Assembly (NCBI RefSeq): GCF_014201115.1
Contig: NZ_JACHDO010000001.1
Span: 2,046,001 to 2,110,000, forward strand
Length of the DNA stretch: 64,000 nucleotides
From: Nocardiopsis metallicus
GTDB taxonomy: Bacteria > Actinomycetota > Actinomycetes > Streptosporangiales > Streptosporangiaceae
Direction of reading: 5' to 3'
Shown here: positions 9,041-18,024 of the stretch, piece by piece
Position numbering within the stretch: position 1 is the stretch's first letter
How the letters are laid out: each line of letters begins with the position of its first letter
The notes under the pieces: generated by a model
Told to the model about the DNA's origin: nothing
Database searches by the model: none
Seen by the model: only the letters and a program-made list of their open reading frames with translations
Position numbers and translations under genes: made by a program

Positions 9041-9421
9041 CCGGAACCGAAAAGGGCGAGGGCCGTGTCACTCCTTGCGGCAGGGCCCTCGGCCTCTCTT
9101 CGTCATCACTCCGTGAGTCGCGGAGCGCGTCCACCGATGTGGTGTCCGGGTGGGTCACGGCCTCGGCGTTGGCCATGAAACGGCGGATCCGCTCAACGCC
9201 CTCCCCCGCTTCGGGCCCTCGTTCCCCTTCGGCCCGGGCACGGGTGCGCACCTGTCGAATCCGGGCCGACATTTGGACACGGCCTGCCCTCGACGGTGCC
9301 CGGACCGGGGAATGCTGTCCGAGCAGGCGAGGGCCTGCAAGGGAGCACCGCGGGTCAGCCGGAGCGGGGTCCACCATTCCGGGCGGCTGATTCCACGGTT
9401 CTGTGAGCAGGAGGCGATCCG
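9041..9421. other. Gene-free interval after the glycosyltransferase remnant
   Basis: About 380 bp hold a hairpin at 9057-9091 and otherwise no convincing gene. Short frames exist on both strands but have no recognisable domain or good ribosome site. The end contains GGAGG at 9409-9413 serving the gene at 9422. It may be eroded sequence from the missing 3' part of the glycosyltransferase, though I could not see the family motifs in any frame. Confidence 0.6.
9057..9091 (+). terminator. Terminator-like hairpin
   Basis: CGAGGGCC at 9057-9064 pairs with GGCCCTCG at 9084-9091 across a 19-nt loop, immediately after the glycosyltransferase remnant, followed by a pyrimidine-rich CTCTCTT. Confidence 0.5.
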
Positions 9422-9709
9422 ATGACGGCACCCACACCGCGGGAAGAGGCCGTGTCCGGAGACAGCACGTCCACGAAGGGGTTCTCCGTAGCCTCGGTCC
9501 CACCCCGTGTGTGGGTGGCGCTGGGCCTGCTGGTCGTCGCGGTCGTCTTCGTGACCCAGAACCGGGACGTGACCGAGATCCAGCTCCTGTTCATCTCCCT
9601 GACGGCGCCGCTGTGGGGCACCCTGGCCGTGTCGGTCTGTGTCGGTCTGGCCATCGGGCTGCTGCTGCGCCCTTCGGAACGCCGCAAGCGCAAGGGCTCG
9701 AGGAGATGA
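9422..9709 (+). CDS. LapA-domain (DUF1049) membrane protein
   Basis: This 95-residue protein has two transmembrane helices (about 30-48 and 60-82) separated by the family motif VTQNRDVTEIQLLFISL, followed by a strongly basic cytoplasmic tail (ERRKRKGSRR). That is the lipopolysaccharide-assembly-protein-A domain architecture, which in Gram-positive actinobacteria is a small inner-membrane protein of unknown role. The ATG at 9422 has GGAGG 8 nt upstream. It converges on the DUF389 gene, with a 19-bp gap. Confidence 0.8.
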   Translation: MTAPTPREEAVSGDSTSTKGFSVASVPPRVWVALGLLVVAVVFVTQNRDVTEIQLLFISLTAPLWGTLAVSVCVGLAIGLLLRPSERRKRKGSRR

Positions 9710-9728
9710 CGGTCCTCACCGGAGAGGT

Positions 9729-10730
9729 TCACCCTCCGACCGGACCGGCGTCGACACGCTGACCGGCCGTCGTGTCCACCACCACGTGGAACTGGGCGGG
9801 GATCCGGCCCCGCAGGTCCGCCAGGAGATCGTCCGTCGAGGGCGCCGACTCATCGACGAGGACCTCGACGTGCATGGTCCTCGATACCAGCCGCACACTC
9901 GTCACCGAGGAGTCCGGCTGTCCGGACAGCCACCGGTCGGCCGCGTCCTCGACCCGGTTGGTCCACACCGTGATCAGCACGGTGGCGGCCGTGTTGGCCG
10001 CCAGGGGTACGAACACGGCCGCGAACAACAACCCCAGGGCCAGGTACGCCCTGCGCGCGGCCCGCCTGTTCCGGTGCTCCCGGGGTTTGCCGTAACCGGA
10101 GGCCGCGAACACCACCATCCCCGCGAACACCAGCGCGAGAAGGTTGGACAGGAACAGCACGAGCGCCCCCGCCGCCTGCCACAGGTCGGCCTTGCCCAGG
10201 CAGACCCCCGCCACCACCAGGGGCGGAACCAACGAGATGGCGATGGCCACGCCCGGAAGCACCGCCGCGACGTCCCGGCGGGCCAGCCCCACGGCCCCGG
10301 CCGCTCCGGTCGCCAACGCCGCGACCAGAGCCATGAGCCCGGGCGAGGTCCGCCCGGAGACCTGCGCGTTCTGGAGCAGGTCGTAGCCGCCCGGCACCAC
10401 CAGGGAGAACAGCAACCCGACGCCGACCACCAGCAGACAGCCGAGCACGACCGTCCGAACAGCACCGGTCCGGCTCTGGCGGACGATGTCCAGGGCGATC
10501 CCCATGATCGGGGTCGACAGGGGTGCGATGATCATGGCTCCGATCACCGTGGCGGTGGAGTCGGTGAGCACCCCGCCGGCCGCGATGACCGACGACAGTG
10601 TCAGCATCGTCCAGAACGCCGACCTCTTGGCCCGGCTGTCGCCGACCGACAGGTCGAGGTCCTGGGCCAGCTCGTCCGGCGTACGCCGTTGCGAGGCGGG
10701 CAGGACACGTTCGAGGAATCCGCTGAGCAT
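9729..10730 (-). CDS. DUF389 family membrane protein
   Basis: This 333-residue protein has a short cytoplasmic N-terminus, then six or so transmembrane segments with the family's diagnostic loop VIGAMIIAPLSTPIMGIALD at about residues 62-81. A soluble C-terminal alpha/beta region (about 255-333) follows. The role of DUF389 proteins is not established; they resemble transport-type membrane proteins. The start at ATG 10730 leaves only 25 bp after the aminotransferase stop on the same strand, so it may be the last gene of that operon. Confidence 0.8.
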   Translation of the reverse strand: MLSGFLERVLPASQRRTPDELAQDLDLSVGDSRAKRSAFWTMLTLSSVIAAGGVLTDSTATVIGAMIIAPLSTPIMGIALDIVRQSRTGAVRTVVLGCLLVVGVGLLFSLVVPGGYDLLQNAQVSGRTSPGLMALVAALATGAAGAVGLARRDVAAVLPGVAIAISLVPPLVVAGVCLGKADLWQAAGALVLFLSNLLALVFAGMVVFAASGYGKPREHRNRRAARRAYLALGLLFAAVFVPLAANTAATVLITVWTNRVEDAADRWLSGQPDSSVTSVRLVSRTMHVEVLVDESAPSTDDLLADLRGRIPAQFHVVVDTTAGQRVDAGPVGG

Positions 10731-10755
10731 GGGTCGAGTATCGCCGCGGCCCCCT

Positions 10756-11967
10756 TCAGCGGGAGTACGACACGGCGCGATCTGCCAGGTGAACTTTACT
10801 GACCGCGTCGGCGACGCGGTCGACGCGGTGCGCGGGGATCCCGGCGAGGTTGATCCGGCCCGAGGGCAGGCCGTGGACGGCGTGGTCCTGGCGCAGCAGG
10901 CCCATCTGGGTTTCGGTCAGGGGCAGGCGCAGGAACAGGCCGCGCTGCTCGCGGAGCGGCTCGAAGTCCGCGGTTCCGGTCCGGTGGGCGAGGGCGTCGG
11001 CCAGGGCGGTGCGCAGGGCGCTCAGGCGCTCGCGCATGGCGTCGAGTTCGTCGGTCCAGCGCATGCGCAGGCCGGGTCCGGTGAGGATCTCGTGGACGAT
11101 GCGCGCGCCGTGGTCCGGCGGCTGGGAGTAGCCGGCGCGGGCGACGGTCTCCAGGACGCTGTAGGCGTGCGCCCGGCGGGCGGGGTCGTCGGAGACGACG
11201 ATCGCGCAGCCGGTGCGTTCGTTGTACAGGCCCCAGGCCTTGGAGGCGCTGACGGCGACGACCGCTTCGGGCAGGACTTCGAGCATGCGGCGCATGCCCG
11301 CCAGGTCGGCGTCGAGCCCGTCGCCCAGGCCGAAGTACGCCTGGTCGATGAAGGGGACCACCCCGCGCGCGGCCATCGCGTGGGCGAGCTCCTCCCAGCG
11401 CTGTACGGGCATCTCGGTACCGGTGGGGTTGTGACAGCACCCCTGGAGCAGGAGCACGTCGCCGGGGGCTGCGCCGGCGATCGCGGCGAGGGCGGCGTCG
11501 GGATCGGGGCGGCCGTCGGGCAGCAGCATCGGGTACTCGCGTACGCGCAACCCCGCGGTGCGCAGGATCGTGCGGTGGTTGAGGTAGGCGGGGGTGCCCA
11601 GGTGCACGGTCCGGTCGGGCCCGGTCTCGGCGAGGAGTTCGGCCAGCAGCCGCAGCGCCCCGGTTCCGGCGACCGACTGGACCGCGAGCGTGCGGTCGCG
11701 GACCTGTTCGGCGGGGAAGAGCAGTTCGGTGAGCGCGGCGCTGAAGGGGCGGTTGCCCGCCGGGCCCAGGTACTCCTTGGAGGGTGCGCGTTCGGCGAGG
11801 CGGCGTTCGGCCTCGGCGACGGCGCCGAAGACCGGGGAGGCGCCGGTGTCGTCCCGGTAGACGCCGACGATGAGGTCCAGGCGCTGCGGGCGCCGGTCCG
11901 CGTCGCAGGCGGCGGTGAGCTGCCAGAGGGGGTCGGTGCGCGGGGCGCGCATGGACGGCATCAGCAT
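10756..11967 (-). CDS. Aromatic/aspartate-type aminotransferase (class I PLP)
   Basis: This 403-residue class I aminotransferase is of the TyrB/AspC subgroup. It has the NPTG substrate motif (CCHNPTGTEM, about 175-184) and the PLP-binding lysine in SASKAWGLYNERTG (about residue 242). It transfers amino groups between aromatic or acidic amino acids and 2-oxo acids. It overlaps the upstream EamA exporter gene by 7 bp, and the pair is divergent from an Lrp regulator. This fits removal of an excess amino acid by transamination plus export; the exact substrate is unknown. Confidence 0.85.
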   Translation of the reverse strand: MLMPSMRAPRTDPLWQLTAACDADRRPQRLDLIVGVYRDDTGASPVFGAVAEAERRLAERAPSKEYLGPAGNRPFSAALTELLFPAEQVRDRTLAVQSVAGTGALRLLAELLAETGPDRTVHLGTPAYLNHRTILRTAGLRVREYPMLLPDGRPDPDAALAAIAGAAPGDVLLLQGCCHNPTGTEMPVQRWEELAHAMAARGVVPFIDQAYFGLGDGLDADLAGMRRMLEVLPEAVVAVSASKAWGLYNERTGCAIVVSDDPARRAHAYSVLETVARAGYSQPPDHGARIVHEILTGPGLRMRWTDELDAMRERLSALRTALADALAHRTGTADFEPLREQRGLFLRLPLTETQMGLLRQDHAVHGLPSGRINLAGIPAHRVDRVADAVSKVHLADRAVSYSR

Positions 11968-12956
11968 GAGGGCTCCAGTTCGGGTCGGCGGCCCGCGGCC
12001 GGGGTGCGGGGCAGGTCGGGCGGAGACGGCGGGCTCGGTGGTGCGGGCCGGGCGGCCAGGAGGTTGAAGGCGACCACGCCGGTCAGCACCAGCAGCAGGG
12101 TGACCGTGGTCGCGACGGTGACCGGCTCGCCGAACAGCGGCACGGCGAGGAGCAGGGTCAGCACCGGGCTGAGCGCGCCCAGGGTCGCGGCGACCGGACC
12201 GCCGAGGCCGCGGATGGCGATGGCGTAGCAGAGGGCGGCGAGCACACCCACGCCGATTCCCTGCACGACGATGAAGGTCAGGACGTCGCCGAGGGCGGCT
12301 CCCCGGGGCAGGGAGGAGGGGACCAGGCCGAGCAGGATCGGCGCCCCGGACAGCAGGGCGGAGGGACCGCAGAGCACGATCGCCGCACTGACCGGGTCAA
12401 GCACGGTCTCGCGCAGCGCCAGGGTGTACACCGACCACACCAGTCCCGCGCAGAGCAGGACAGCGACCCCGGCGACCCGGTCCGGGGAGGTGGCGGCCAC
12501 CACGGTCACCGCCACACCCAGGACGATCAGCACCAGCGCGCCCAACTGGGCGGGACGGGCCCGGGTCCGCCAGAGCCCGAAGGCCAGCACGGTGACGAAC
12601 AGCGGCACCGTCCCCGGGATCACGATCCCCACCAGCGCGGCGCTGGTCAGGGATCCGCCCCAGGCGGCGATGAGGAAGTACGGGAGCCCGGCGCCGACGC
12701 ACAGCGCCGCCAGGACGCCCTTGCGTTCGCGGCGCACGCGGCGCAGGGCTCGGGGGATCCAGGGGGCGAGGACGATCAGCGGGGTGAGGAAGCGGAGGAA
12801 GGCGGTGTCCAGGGCGGTGAGGTCGGAGGCACCGATCCCGCGGATGCTCAGGGCGAACCCGGCCCACAGCACCACGGTCGCCGCCATCGCGGCCAGCCCG
12901 ACGGCGAGCGAAGGGGTGCTGGCGAGCGCGGAAGGGGCGCCGGTTGGTCTGCTCAT
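11961..12956 (-). CDS. EamA/DMT family exporter
   Basis: This 331-residue protein has ten predicted transmembrane helices in two EamA repeats (roughly 18-155 and 165-300), the RhaT/YdcZ-like drug/metabolite superfamily. It ends in a proline-rich cytoplasmic tail. The start at ATG 12956 lacks a convincing Shine-Dalgarno. It is divergent from lrp and upstream of an aminotransferase, so an amino acid efflux role under Lrp control is likely, by analogy with Lrp-linked exporters. Confidence 0.82.
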   Translation of the reverse strand: MSRPTGAPSALASTPSLAVGLAAMAATVVLWAGFALSIRGIGASDLTALDTAFLRFLTPLIVLAPWIPRALRRVRRERKGVLAALCVGAGLPYFLIAAWGGSLTSAALVGIVIPGTVPLFVTVLAFGLWRTRARPAQLGALVLIVLGVAVTVVAATSPDRVAGVAVLLCAGLVWSVYTLALRETVLDPVSAAIVLCGPSALLSGAPILLGLVPSSLPRGAALGDVLTFIVVQGIGVGVLAALCYAIAIRGLGGPVAATLGALSPVLTLLLAVPLFGEPVTVATTVTLLLVLTGVVAFNLLAARPAPPSPPSPPDLPRTPAAGRRPELEPSC

Positions 12957-13022
12957 AGGAGCGACGGTACGGAAAACACCGAGACTGACGATTGCAAATT
13001 ATTGCTTACAGAACGACGATAT

Positions 13023-13037
13023 TGGCAGAATCTGCCA
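13023..13037. promoter_or_regulatory. Lrp-type operator abutting the lrp start
   Basis: The perfect palindrome TGGCAGA-A-TCTGCCA ends one base before the lrp ATG. The divergent promoter region to its left is AT-rich (GCAAATTATTGC). Position and symmetry suggest autoregulation by the Lrp protein. Confidence 0.6.
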
Positions 13038-13038
13038 T

Positions 13039-13518
13039 ATGAACGCATTGGACGAGATTGATCTGCGGATTCTGCACGAACTCCAGAGCGACGGGCGGAT
13101 CAGCAACCAGGAACTGGCCGACCGGGTGGGGCTGTCCCCGTCCCCGTGTCTGCGCCGGGTGCGCCGCCTGGAGCAGTCCGGTGTGGTGGACAAGTACACC
13201 GCCGTGGTGGACCCGACCGCGGTCGGGCTCGACATCACCGCGTTCGTTCGGCTGCGCCTGGACTCGCACGGCACCGGGGTGGTGGAGCGGGTGGAGGAGG
13301 CGATCCGGGAGATCCCGGAGGTCATCGAGGCCTACCTGCTCGCGGGCGACCACGACTACCTGCTGAAGGTCGCCGCCGGTTCGTTCGCCGCCTACGAGGA
13401 GCTGATGCGCACCAAGCTCCGCGCCATCCCGGCGATCTCCTCCATCGAGACCACCTTCACCATCAGCGTCACCAAACCCACCTCCCCGCTCCCGATCCGC
13501 GAGGGCGCGCGCCCGTAG
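13039..13518 (+). CDS. Lrp/AsnC family regulator
   Basis: This 159-residue protein has an N-terminal winged helix-turn-helix (IDLRILHELQSDGRISNQEL, then DRVGLSPSPCLRRVRRLE) and a C-terminal RAM ligand domain (about 70-150) with the VIEAYLLAGDHDYLLKV strand. It is an octamer-forming amino-acid-responsive regulator. The ATG at 13039 is preceded by the operator palindrome rather than a ribosome site, so the mRNA is probably leaderless or the protein poorly translated. It is likely to control the divergent exporter/aminotransferase operon and perhaps the peptidase gene 9 bp downstream. Confidence 0.9.
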   Translation: MNALDEIDLRILHELQSDGRISNQELADRVGLSPSPCLRRVRRLEQSGVVDKYTAVVDPTAVGLDITAFVRLRLDSHGTGVVERVEEAIREIPEVIEAYLLAGDHDYLLKVAAGSFAAYEELMRTKLRAIPAISSIETTFTISVTKPTSPLPIREGARP

Positions 13519-13527
13519 CCTGTCGGC

Positions 13528-14625
13528 ATGGACAAGCACGAAGGTGTCGGCGTGAGCGTCGACGCGATGCTGGAGGACCTGCGGACGCTCGTGGAGACCG
13601 AGTCCCCCTCACGTGACCTGGCCGCCCTGGAGAGGTCGGCCAAGGCGGTGGCGTCGATGATCGAACACCGGTTGGGCGGACGGGCGGAACTCGTCGCGAG
13701 CCCGGCCGGCCCGCACGTGCGATGGTCGGGCGGGGGCGAGCCCCGGGTACTGGTCCTGGGACACCACGACACGGTGTTCCCGATCGGCACCCTGGAGCGG
13801 CGCCCCTTCCGGGTGGCGGACGGGCGCGCCACCGGCCCCGGGGTGTACGACATGCTCGGCGGGCTGGTGCAGGCCGTGCACGGCCTGGCGGCCCTGGGCG
13901 ACCTGACCGGGGTGGAGTTCCTGGTGACCGCCGACGAGGAGGTCGGCTCGCACCACTCGCGCGCGCTGATCGAGGAGCGGGCACGAGCCTGCGGCGCGGT
14001 CCTGGTTTTCGAGGGCGCGGCCGAGGGCGGACACCTGAAGGTCGCCCGCAAGGGCTGCGGGACCTTCGAGGTGACGGTGCACGGCCGGGCCTCGCACGCG
14101 GGCCTGGAGCCCGAGGCGGGGGTGAACGCCCTGGTGGAGGCGGCCCGCCAGGTACTGGACATCGCGGCGCTGAACCGCCCGGAGGCCGGCACGACCGTGA
14201 CACCGACGGTGGCCTTCGCTGGGACCACGGACAACGTGGTCCCGGCGAAGGCGTCGATCACCGTGGACGTGCGGGTCGCCAGCGACACGGAGCGCGCCCG
14301 GGTCGAGGCGGCCTTCGCGGCCCTGACCCCGCACCTGGACGGGGCCCGGATCACAGTGAGCGGTTCGGTGAACCGCCCGCCGATGCCCCCGGAGGTGGCC
14401 GGGGAACTGCTGGCTCACGCCCGAAAGCTGCTGCCCGGCGTCGAGGGTGTGGCGGTCGGCGGCGGCAGCGACGGGAACTTCACCGCTGCGCTGGGGGTGC
14501 CGACCCTGGACGGCCTGGGTGCGGTCGGCGGCGGCGCGCACGCCGACCACGAGTACCTGATGGTGGACTCGATGGCCGAGCGCGCGCACCTGGCCGCCGG
14601 CCTGGTGAGCGCGATCCGGGGCTGA
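13528..14625 (+). CDS. M20 family metallopeptidase (carboxypeptidase G2-like)
   Basis: This 365-residue dinuclear zinc peptidase has GHHDTVFP (about 77-84), the bridging Asp region GPGVYDMLGG (about 107-116), the catalytic DEEVGS (about 135-140) and a late metal ligand in GGAHADHEY (about 336). The insertion between 170 and 280 is the dimerisation domain. The glutamate-carboxypeptidase-like subgroup cleaves C-terminal amino acids or N-acyl amino acids. It lies 9 bp after lrp with no strong ribosome site, so it is probably co-transcribed. A GTG at 13552 is a possible alternative start. Confidence 0.85.
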   Translation: MDKHEGVGVSVDAMLEDLRTLVETESPSRDLAALERSAKAVASMIEHRLGGRAELVASPAGPHVRWSGGGEPRVLVLGHHDTVFPIGTLERRPFRVADGRATGPGVYDMLGGLVQAVHGLAALGDLTGVEFLVTADEEVGSHHSRALIEERARACGAVLVFEGAAEGGHLKVARKGCGTFEVTVHGRASHAGLEPEAGVNALVEAARQVLDIAALNRPEAGTTVTPTVAFAGTTDNVVPAKASITVDVRVASDTERARVEAAFAALTPHLDGARITVSGSVNRPPMPPEVAGELLAHARKLLPGVEGVAVGGGSDGNFTAALGVPTLDGLGAVGGGAHADHEYLMVDSMAERAHLAAGLVSAIRG

Positions 14626-14653
14626 GGGCCCTGGTCAGGAAGAGGGCTCGGGC

Positions 14654-15997
14654 TCAGGTCCGCTCAAGAGCTTCGGCCCGGGCCTGGGTCATCTTCTCCC
14701 CGTTCACCCGGCTCCAGGCGAAGAGCAGCAGGGGCAGGTGCACCGCCCCGGCCAACAGGAACGGCAGGCGCAGCGCCCATTCCCGGCCCAGGGCCGGTTC
14801 GAGTCCGGCGACCAGCAGCCCGCCCAGGAGGGTGCCCACGGACAGGGTGCCCCAGCCGAAGAACCGGTAGACCGAGTTGACCCGGCCCAGCAGGTGGTCG
14901 GGGATGATCCGCTGGCGCAGCGAGACCGTGATGACGTTCCACACCACGATCGCCACCCCGCTCACCACACCGGACAGCCACACGACGGGGGTGACGGGCA
15001 GCGCGCCGAGGACCGCGAAGCCGAGGCCGAGGACCACGATGGAACCGAGCAGGCAGCGCCCCTCGCCGAGGGCGGCGATGATCCGCTCGGCCAGCAGCGA
15101 TCCGCCCAGCGCACCGGCGGCCGCGCCGGTCAGGATCAGCCCGAACTGCCAGCCCTCGAACAGGCCGAGCACGTCCTGGGTGTAGAGCACCATCAGCGGG
15201 AAGGCCATGGCGGAGGCCAGGTTGAGCGCGCCCAGCAGCAGCGCCAGGGCCCGCAGCACCGGGTGGCTCCACAGCCACCGGAAGCCGGTGCCGATCTCGG
15301 CCCGCCAGGCGATCCGGCCCGTGCCGGCCTCGGCGCCGCGGGGGCGGTAGGTACCGGCCAGGGTGAACAGCAGTGCGGCACTGACCGCGAGCAGACCTGC
15401 GTTGAACAGGAACGGGACCGTCAGGGCCAGGCCTATGAGCACCCCGGCCAGCGGCGGCCCGACGAACTGGTTGGTGGTCACCTCAACGCCCCACAGCCGG
15501 CCGTTGGCCTTCTCCAGCAGGCGCTGGTCCACCACGGCGGGCAGCAGGGTCTGGGCGGCGTTGTCGCGGACCACCTCGGCGCAGCCGACCAGGAACGACA
15601 TCACGTACAGGCCGATGAGCAGCAGTGTGGCCGAGGCGGGGGCTCCCTCACCGGAGGCCAGCTGTTCGGGGGTGGGCAGCCCGTCCTCGGCGACCAGCAC
15701 GAGCACCCCGAAGGCGGCGACCACGACGAACCGGCCCACGTCCATCCAGGCCACCAGCAGACGCCGGTCGAAGCGGTCGGTGATCACCCCGGCGGGCAGG
15801 GAGAACAGCAGCCAGGGCAGCCGGGTGGTGAGGGCGACCAGGGCGATGAGCAGGGGGTCGCGGGTCAGGGCGGAGGCCAGCCACACCACGGCGACGGTCA
15901 TGAGCCCGTCCCCCAGGTTGGTCATCCCGGTGGCGGAGAGCAGCTTCCAGTAGTCGCGGCCCAGCCGCGGCCGGGCGGTGGTTGCGGTGTCGCTCAT
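14654..15997 (-). CDS. MFS transporter
   Basis: This 447-residue major facilitator protein has about twelve transmembrane helices, with the loop 2-3 motif PAGVITDRFDRRLL at about residue 72. A DHLLGRVNSVYRFF-type cytoplasmic loop late in the protein is typical of the macrolide-efflux/enterobactin-exporter-like subgroup. It starts at ATG 15997, overlapping the upstream ArsR-like regulator by 4 bp. Drug or metabolite efflux controlled by that regulator is the likely role. Confidence 0.85.
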   Translation of the reverse strand: MSDTATTARPRLGRDYWKLLSATGMTNLGDGLMTVAVVWLASALTRDPLLIALVALTTRLPWLLFSLPAGVITDRFDRRLLVAWMDVGRFVVVAAFGVLVLVAEDGLPTPEQLASGEGAPASATLLLIGLYVMSFLVGCAEVVRDNAAQTLLPAVVDQRLLEKANGRLWGVEVTTNQFVGPPLAGVLIGLALTVPFLFNAGLLAVSAALLFTLAGTYRPRGAEAGTGRIAWRAEIGTGFRWLWSHPVLRALALLLGALNLASAMAFPLMVLYTQDVLGLFEGWQFGLILTGAAAGALGGSLLAERIIAALGEGRCLLGSIVVLGLGFAVLGALPVTPVVWLSGVVSGVAIVVWNVITVSLRQRIIPDHLLGRVNSVYRFFGWGTLSVGTLLGGLLVAGLEPALGREWALRLPFLLAGAVHLPLLLFAWSRVNGEKMTQARAEALERT

Positions 15998-16599
15998 TCG
16001 CGGCCCTCGGACTCGGGGCGGTCCTCGGGGGCAGGTCCCTCGGACTCGGGCAGCGAGCTCCGACCCGTCGGGTAGAGCGCGATCGCCAGACCGTAGGTGG
16101 TCTCCCCCGAACGCGGTTGGGTGCCGAACTCCACGAGCAGGTCGCCCACGCGCTCGTTCCACTCCGCGACCCGGTCGGCGGGGATGCGCGCGTAACGGAG
16201 ATTGACGTTGACCTGGTCGGCGAGCTCGGCGGGCAGCTGGGTGATTTCAGCGGAGACGTCGGCGAGGGTGCGCTGGCTCAGCCCGCGTGCCTCGTTGACC
16301 GCCTGGTAGTAGAACGTGCGCGCGGTACGCCCGTAGTACTTGGCCTCCAGGGCCCGCACCTTGCGGGTGCGCACCACGCGCACCAGCCCGGCCTCCTCCA
16401 GCACCTTCAGGTGGTGGCCCACGGTGCCCTTGGGGCGGCCGAGCGACTCGGCCAGTTCCGAGGTGGTCGCGGCGCGTTCCAGCAGCAGCATGACGATCTC
16501 GGTACGCGTGTCCTCGAACAGAGCCCGGTACTGCTCGGGGGTGGACAGTTCCAGGGAATCGGCGAGTTCGTAGTCGGGTGTTTCCGTCACAGGGGGCAC
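15994..16599 (-). CDS. ArsR-like winged-helix regulator
   Basis: This 201-residue protein has an ArsR/HTH_20 DNA-binding domain at about 20-95 (RTEIVMLLLERAATTSELAE, then GRPKGTVGHHLKVLEEAGLV). A helical C-terminal region resembles multi-TM-pump-linked regulators. It lacks obvious metal-binding cysteines, so it is not a classical arsenic or zinc sensor. It is the first gene of an operon with the MFS pump. Repeats at 16622-16661 just upstream are likely its binding sites. Confidence 0.82.
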   Translation of the reverse strand: MPPVTETPDYELADSLELSTPEQYRALFEDTRTEIVMLLLERAATTSELAESLGRPKGTVGHHLKVLEEAGLVRVVRTRKVRALEAKYYGRTARTFYYQAVNEARGLSQRTLADVSAEITQLPAELADQVNVNLRYARIPADRVAEWNERVGDLLVEFGTQPRSGETTYGLAIALYPTGRSSLPESEGPAPEDRPESEGRE

Positions 16600-16621
16600 T
16601 CCGTCGGTCGGCAGAAGTCGA

Positions 16622-16661
16622 ATGGTCGGCTATCACAGTATGGTCGGCTAATCTCGACCAT
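16622..16661. promoter_or_regulatory. Repeated ATGGTCGGCTA regulatory sites
   Basis: ATGGTCGGCTA occurs at 16622-16632 and again at 16640-16650, 18 bp apart. The second copy forms an inverted repeat with CGACCAT at 16655-16661. They sit 23-62 bp upstream of the regulator gene and about 100 bp upstream of the divergent cysteine-desulfurase-like gene. Confidence 0.6.
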
Positions 16662-16758
16662 TCGTCAAACGCATCCGCCGACCCGGGTCGGTGGTATGCC
16701 AATCTGGGGCGCGGGCCCCGGCCCCGCCCGTCCAGATCCGCGCACTGAAGGAGTCCCC

Positions 16759-17967
16759 TTGCCCGCCTTCGACCTCGACTCGTTCCGGTCCGGCTTTCCC
16801 TCGCTCACATCCGGCATCGCGTACTTCGACGGCCCCGGGGGCACCCAGACCCCCACGCGGGTGGGCGAGGCCATCGCCCGCACCCTGACCGGTCCCCTGT
16901 CCAACCGGGGTGGCTCCCTGGTCTCGCAGACCAACGCCGAAGAGACCGTCCACGCCTTCCGGAGCGCCTACGCCGACCTCCTGGGCGCGGACCCCTCAGG
17001 GATCGTCTACGGGCGCAGCGCCACCCAGTTGACCTACGACTTCTCGCGGCACCTGGCCCAGGGGTGGGGGCCGGGCGACCAGGTGGTCGTCACCCGGCTG
17101 GACCACGACTCCAACGTCCGGCCCTGGATCCAGGCGGCCGAGCGGGCGGGCGCGACCGTGCGGTGGATCGACCTGGACCCGCGGACGTCCGAGCTGGACC
17201 TGTCCGACCTGGACGAGGTGGTCAACGAACGCACCCGGCTGGTGGCGGTGACCGCCGCGTCCAACCTGCTCGGCACGCAGCCGCCGGTGCGGACCATCGC
17301 CGACCGCGCGCACGCGGTGGGCGCGCTGGTGTACGTGGACGCCGTTCACTTCGCCGCGCACGAAATCGTGGATCTGCGGGGTATGGGCGCCGACTTCCTG
17401 GTGTGCTCGCCCTACAAGTTCCTCGGCCCGCACTGCGCGGTGCTGGCCGCCGCCCCCGCGCTGCTGGAGACGATCCGGCCGGACAAGCTGGTGCCCTCCA
17501 CCGACGACGTGCCTGAGCGCTTCGAGTTCGGCACCCTCCCCTACGAGATCATGGCCGGGGCGGCCGAGGCCGTGGAGGTCCTCGCCGATCTGGCCCCGGC
17601 CGGCCCCTCGCGACGGACGCGTCTGATCACCGCGCACGGGAAGGTCGCCGCGCACGAACGGGCACTGCGCGAGCGGGTGGAGGCGGGGCTGGCCGCCCTC
17701 GGCGACAACGTGGTCCCGCACTCACGGGCGGCCGATCGCACGCCGACCCTGTTCATGACCTTCCCCGGACTGCGCAGCGCGGACGTCTCCCGGGCCCTGG
17801 CCGAGCGCGACGTCCTCGCCCCCGCCGGGAGCTTCTACGCTTACGAGACCTTCGCCCGGCTGGGGCTGGACGACGACGCCGGACTGCGCGTGGGCATGGC
17901 GCCGTACGTGTCGGAGGAGGACGTCGACCGGCTGCTCGCCGCCCTGGCCGACCACCTCGGGACCTGA
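16759..17967 (+). CDS. Cysteine desulfurase-like PLP enzyme
   Basis: This 402-residue class V aminotransferase-fold protein belongs to the 'cysteine desulfurase-like' subfamily. The PLP lysine lies in SPYKFLGPHC at about 219, with the phosphate and ring contacts around DAVHFAAHE (about 193-201). The N-terminal YFDGPGGTQTP motif is typical of this subfamily and not of true IscS/SufS; there is no mobile active-site cysteine loop. The TTG start at 16759 follows GAAGGAG at good spacing. The substrate is unknown. Confidence 0.85.
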   Translation: MPAFDLDSFRSGFPSLTSGIAYFDGPGGTQTPTRVGEAIARTLTGPLSNRGGSLVSQTNAEETVHAFRSAYADLLGADPSGIVYGRSATQLTYDFSRHLAQGWGPGDQVVVTRLDHDSNVRPWIQAAERAGATVRWIDLDPRTSELDLSDLDEVVNERTRLVAVTAASNLLGTQPPVRTIADRAHAVGALVYVDAVHFAAHEIVDLRGMGADFLVCSPYKFLGPHCAVLAAAPALLETIRPDKLVPSTDDVPERFEFGTLPYEIMAGAAEAVEVLADLAPAGPSRRTRLITAHGKVAAHERALRERVEAGLAALGDNVVPHSRAADRTPTLFMTFPGLRSADVSRALAERDVLAPAGSFYAYETFARLGLDDDAGLRVGMAPYVSEEDVDRLLAALADHLGT

Positions 17968-18024
17968 TCCCGCTGCTGAGTCCGGCCCCCGCGGTCAGGG
18001 CGCGCCGCCGTCACCGCCCTGGCC

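Noticed and set aside
8982..9503. Minus-strand frame opposite the glycosyltransferase remnant and gap
   Set aside because: No ribosome site, no recognisable domain and it runs into the LapA gene's start; most likely chance.
10486..12228. A 580-codon open frame on the plus strand opposite the aminotransferase and EamA genes
   Set aside because: It is a GC-bias shadow: no domain, repetitive Gly/Ala/Arg composition, and the opposite strand carries clear families.
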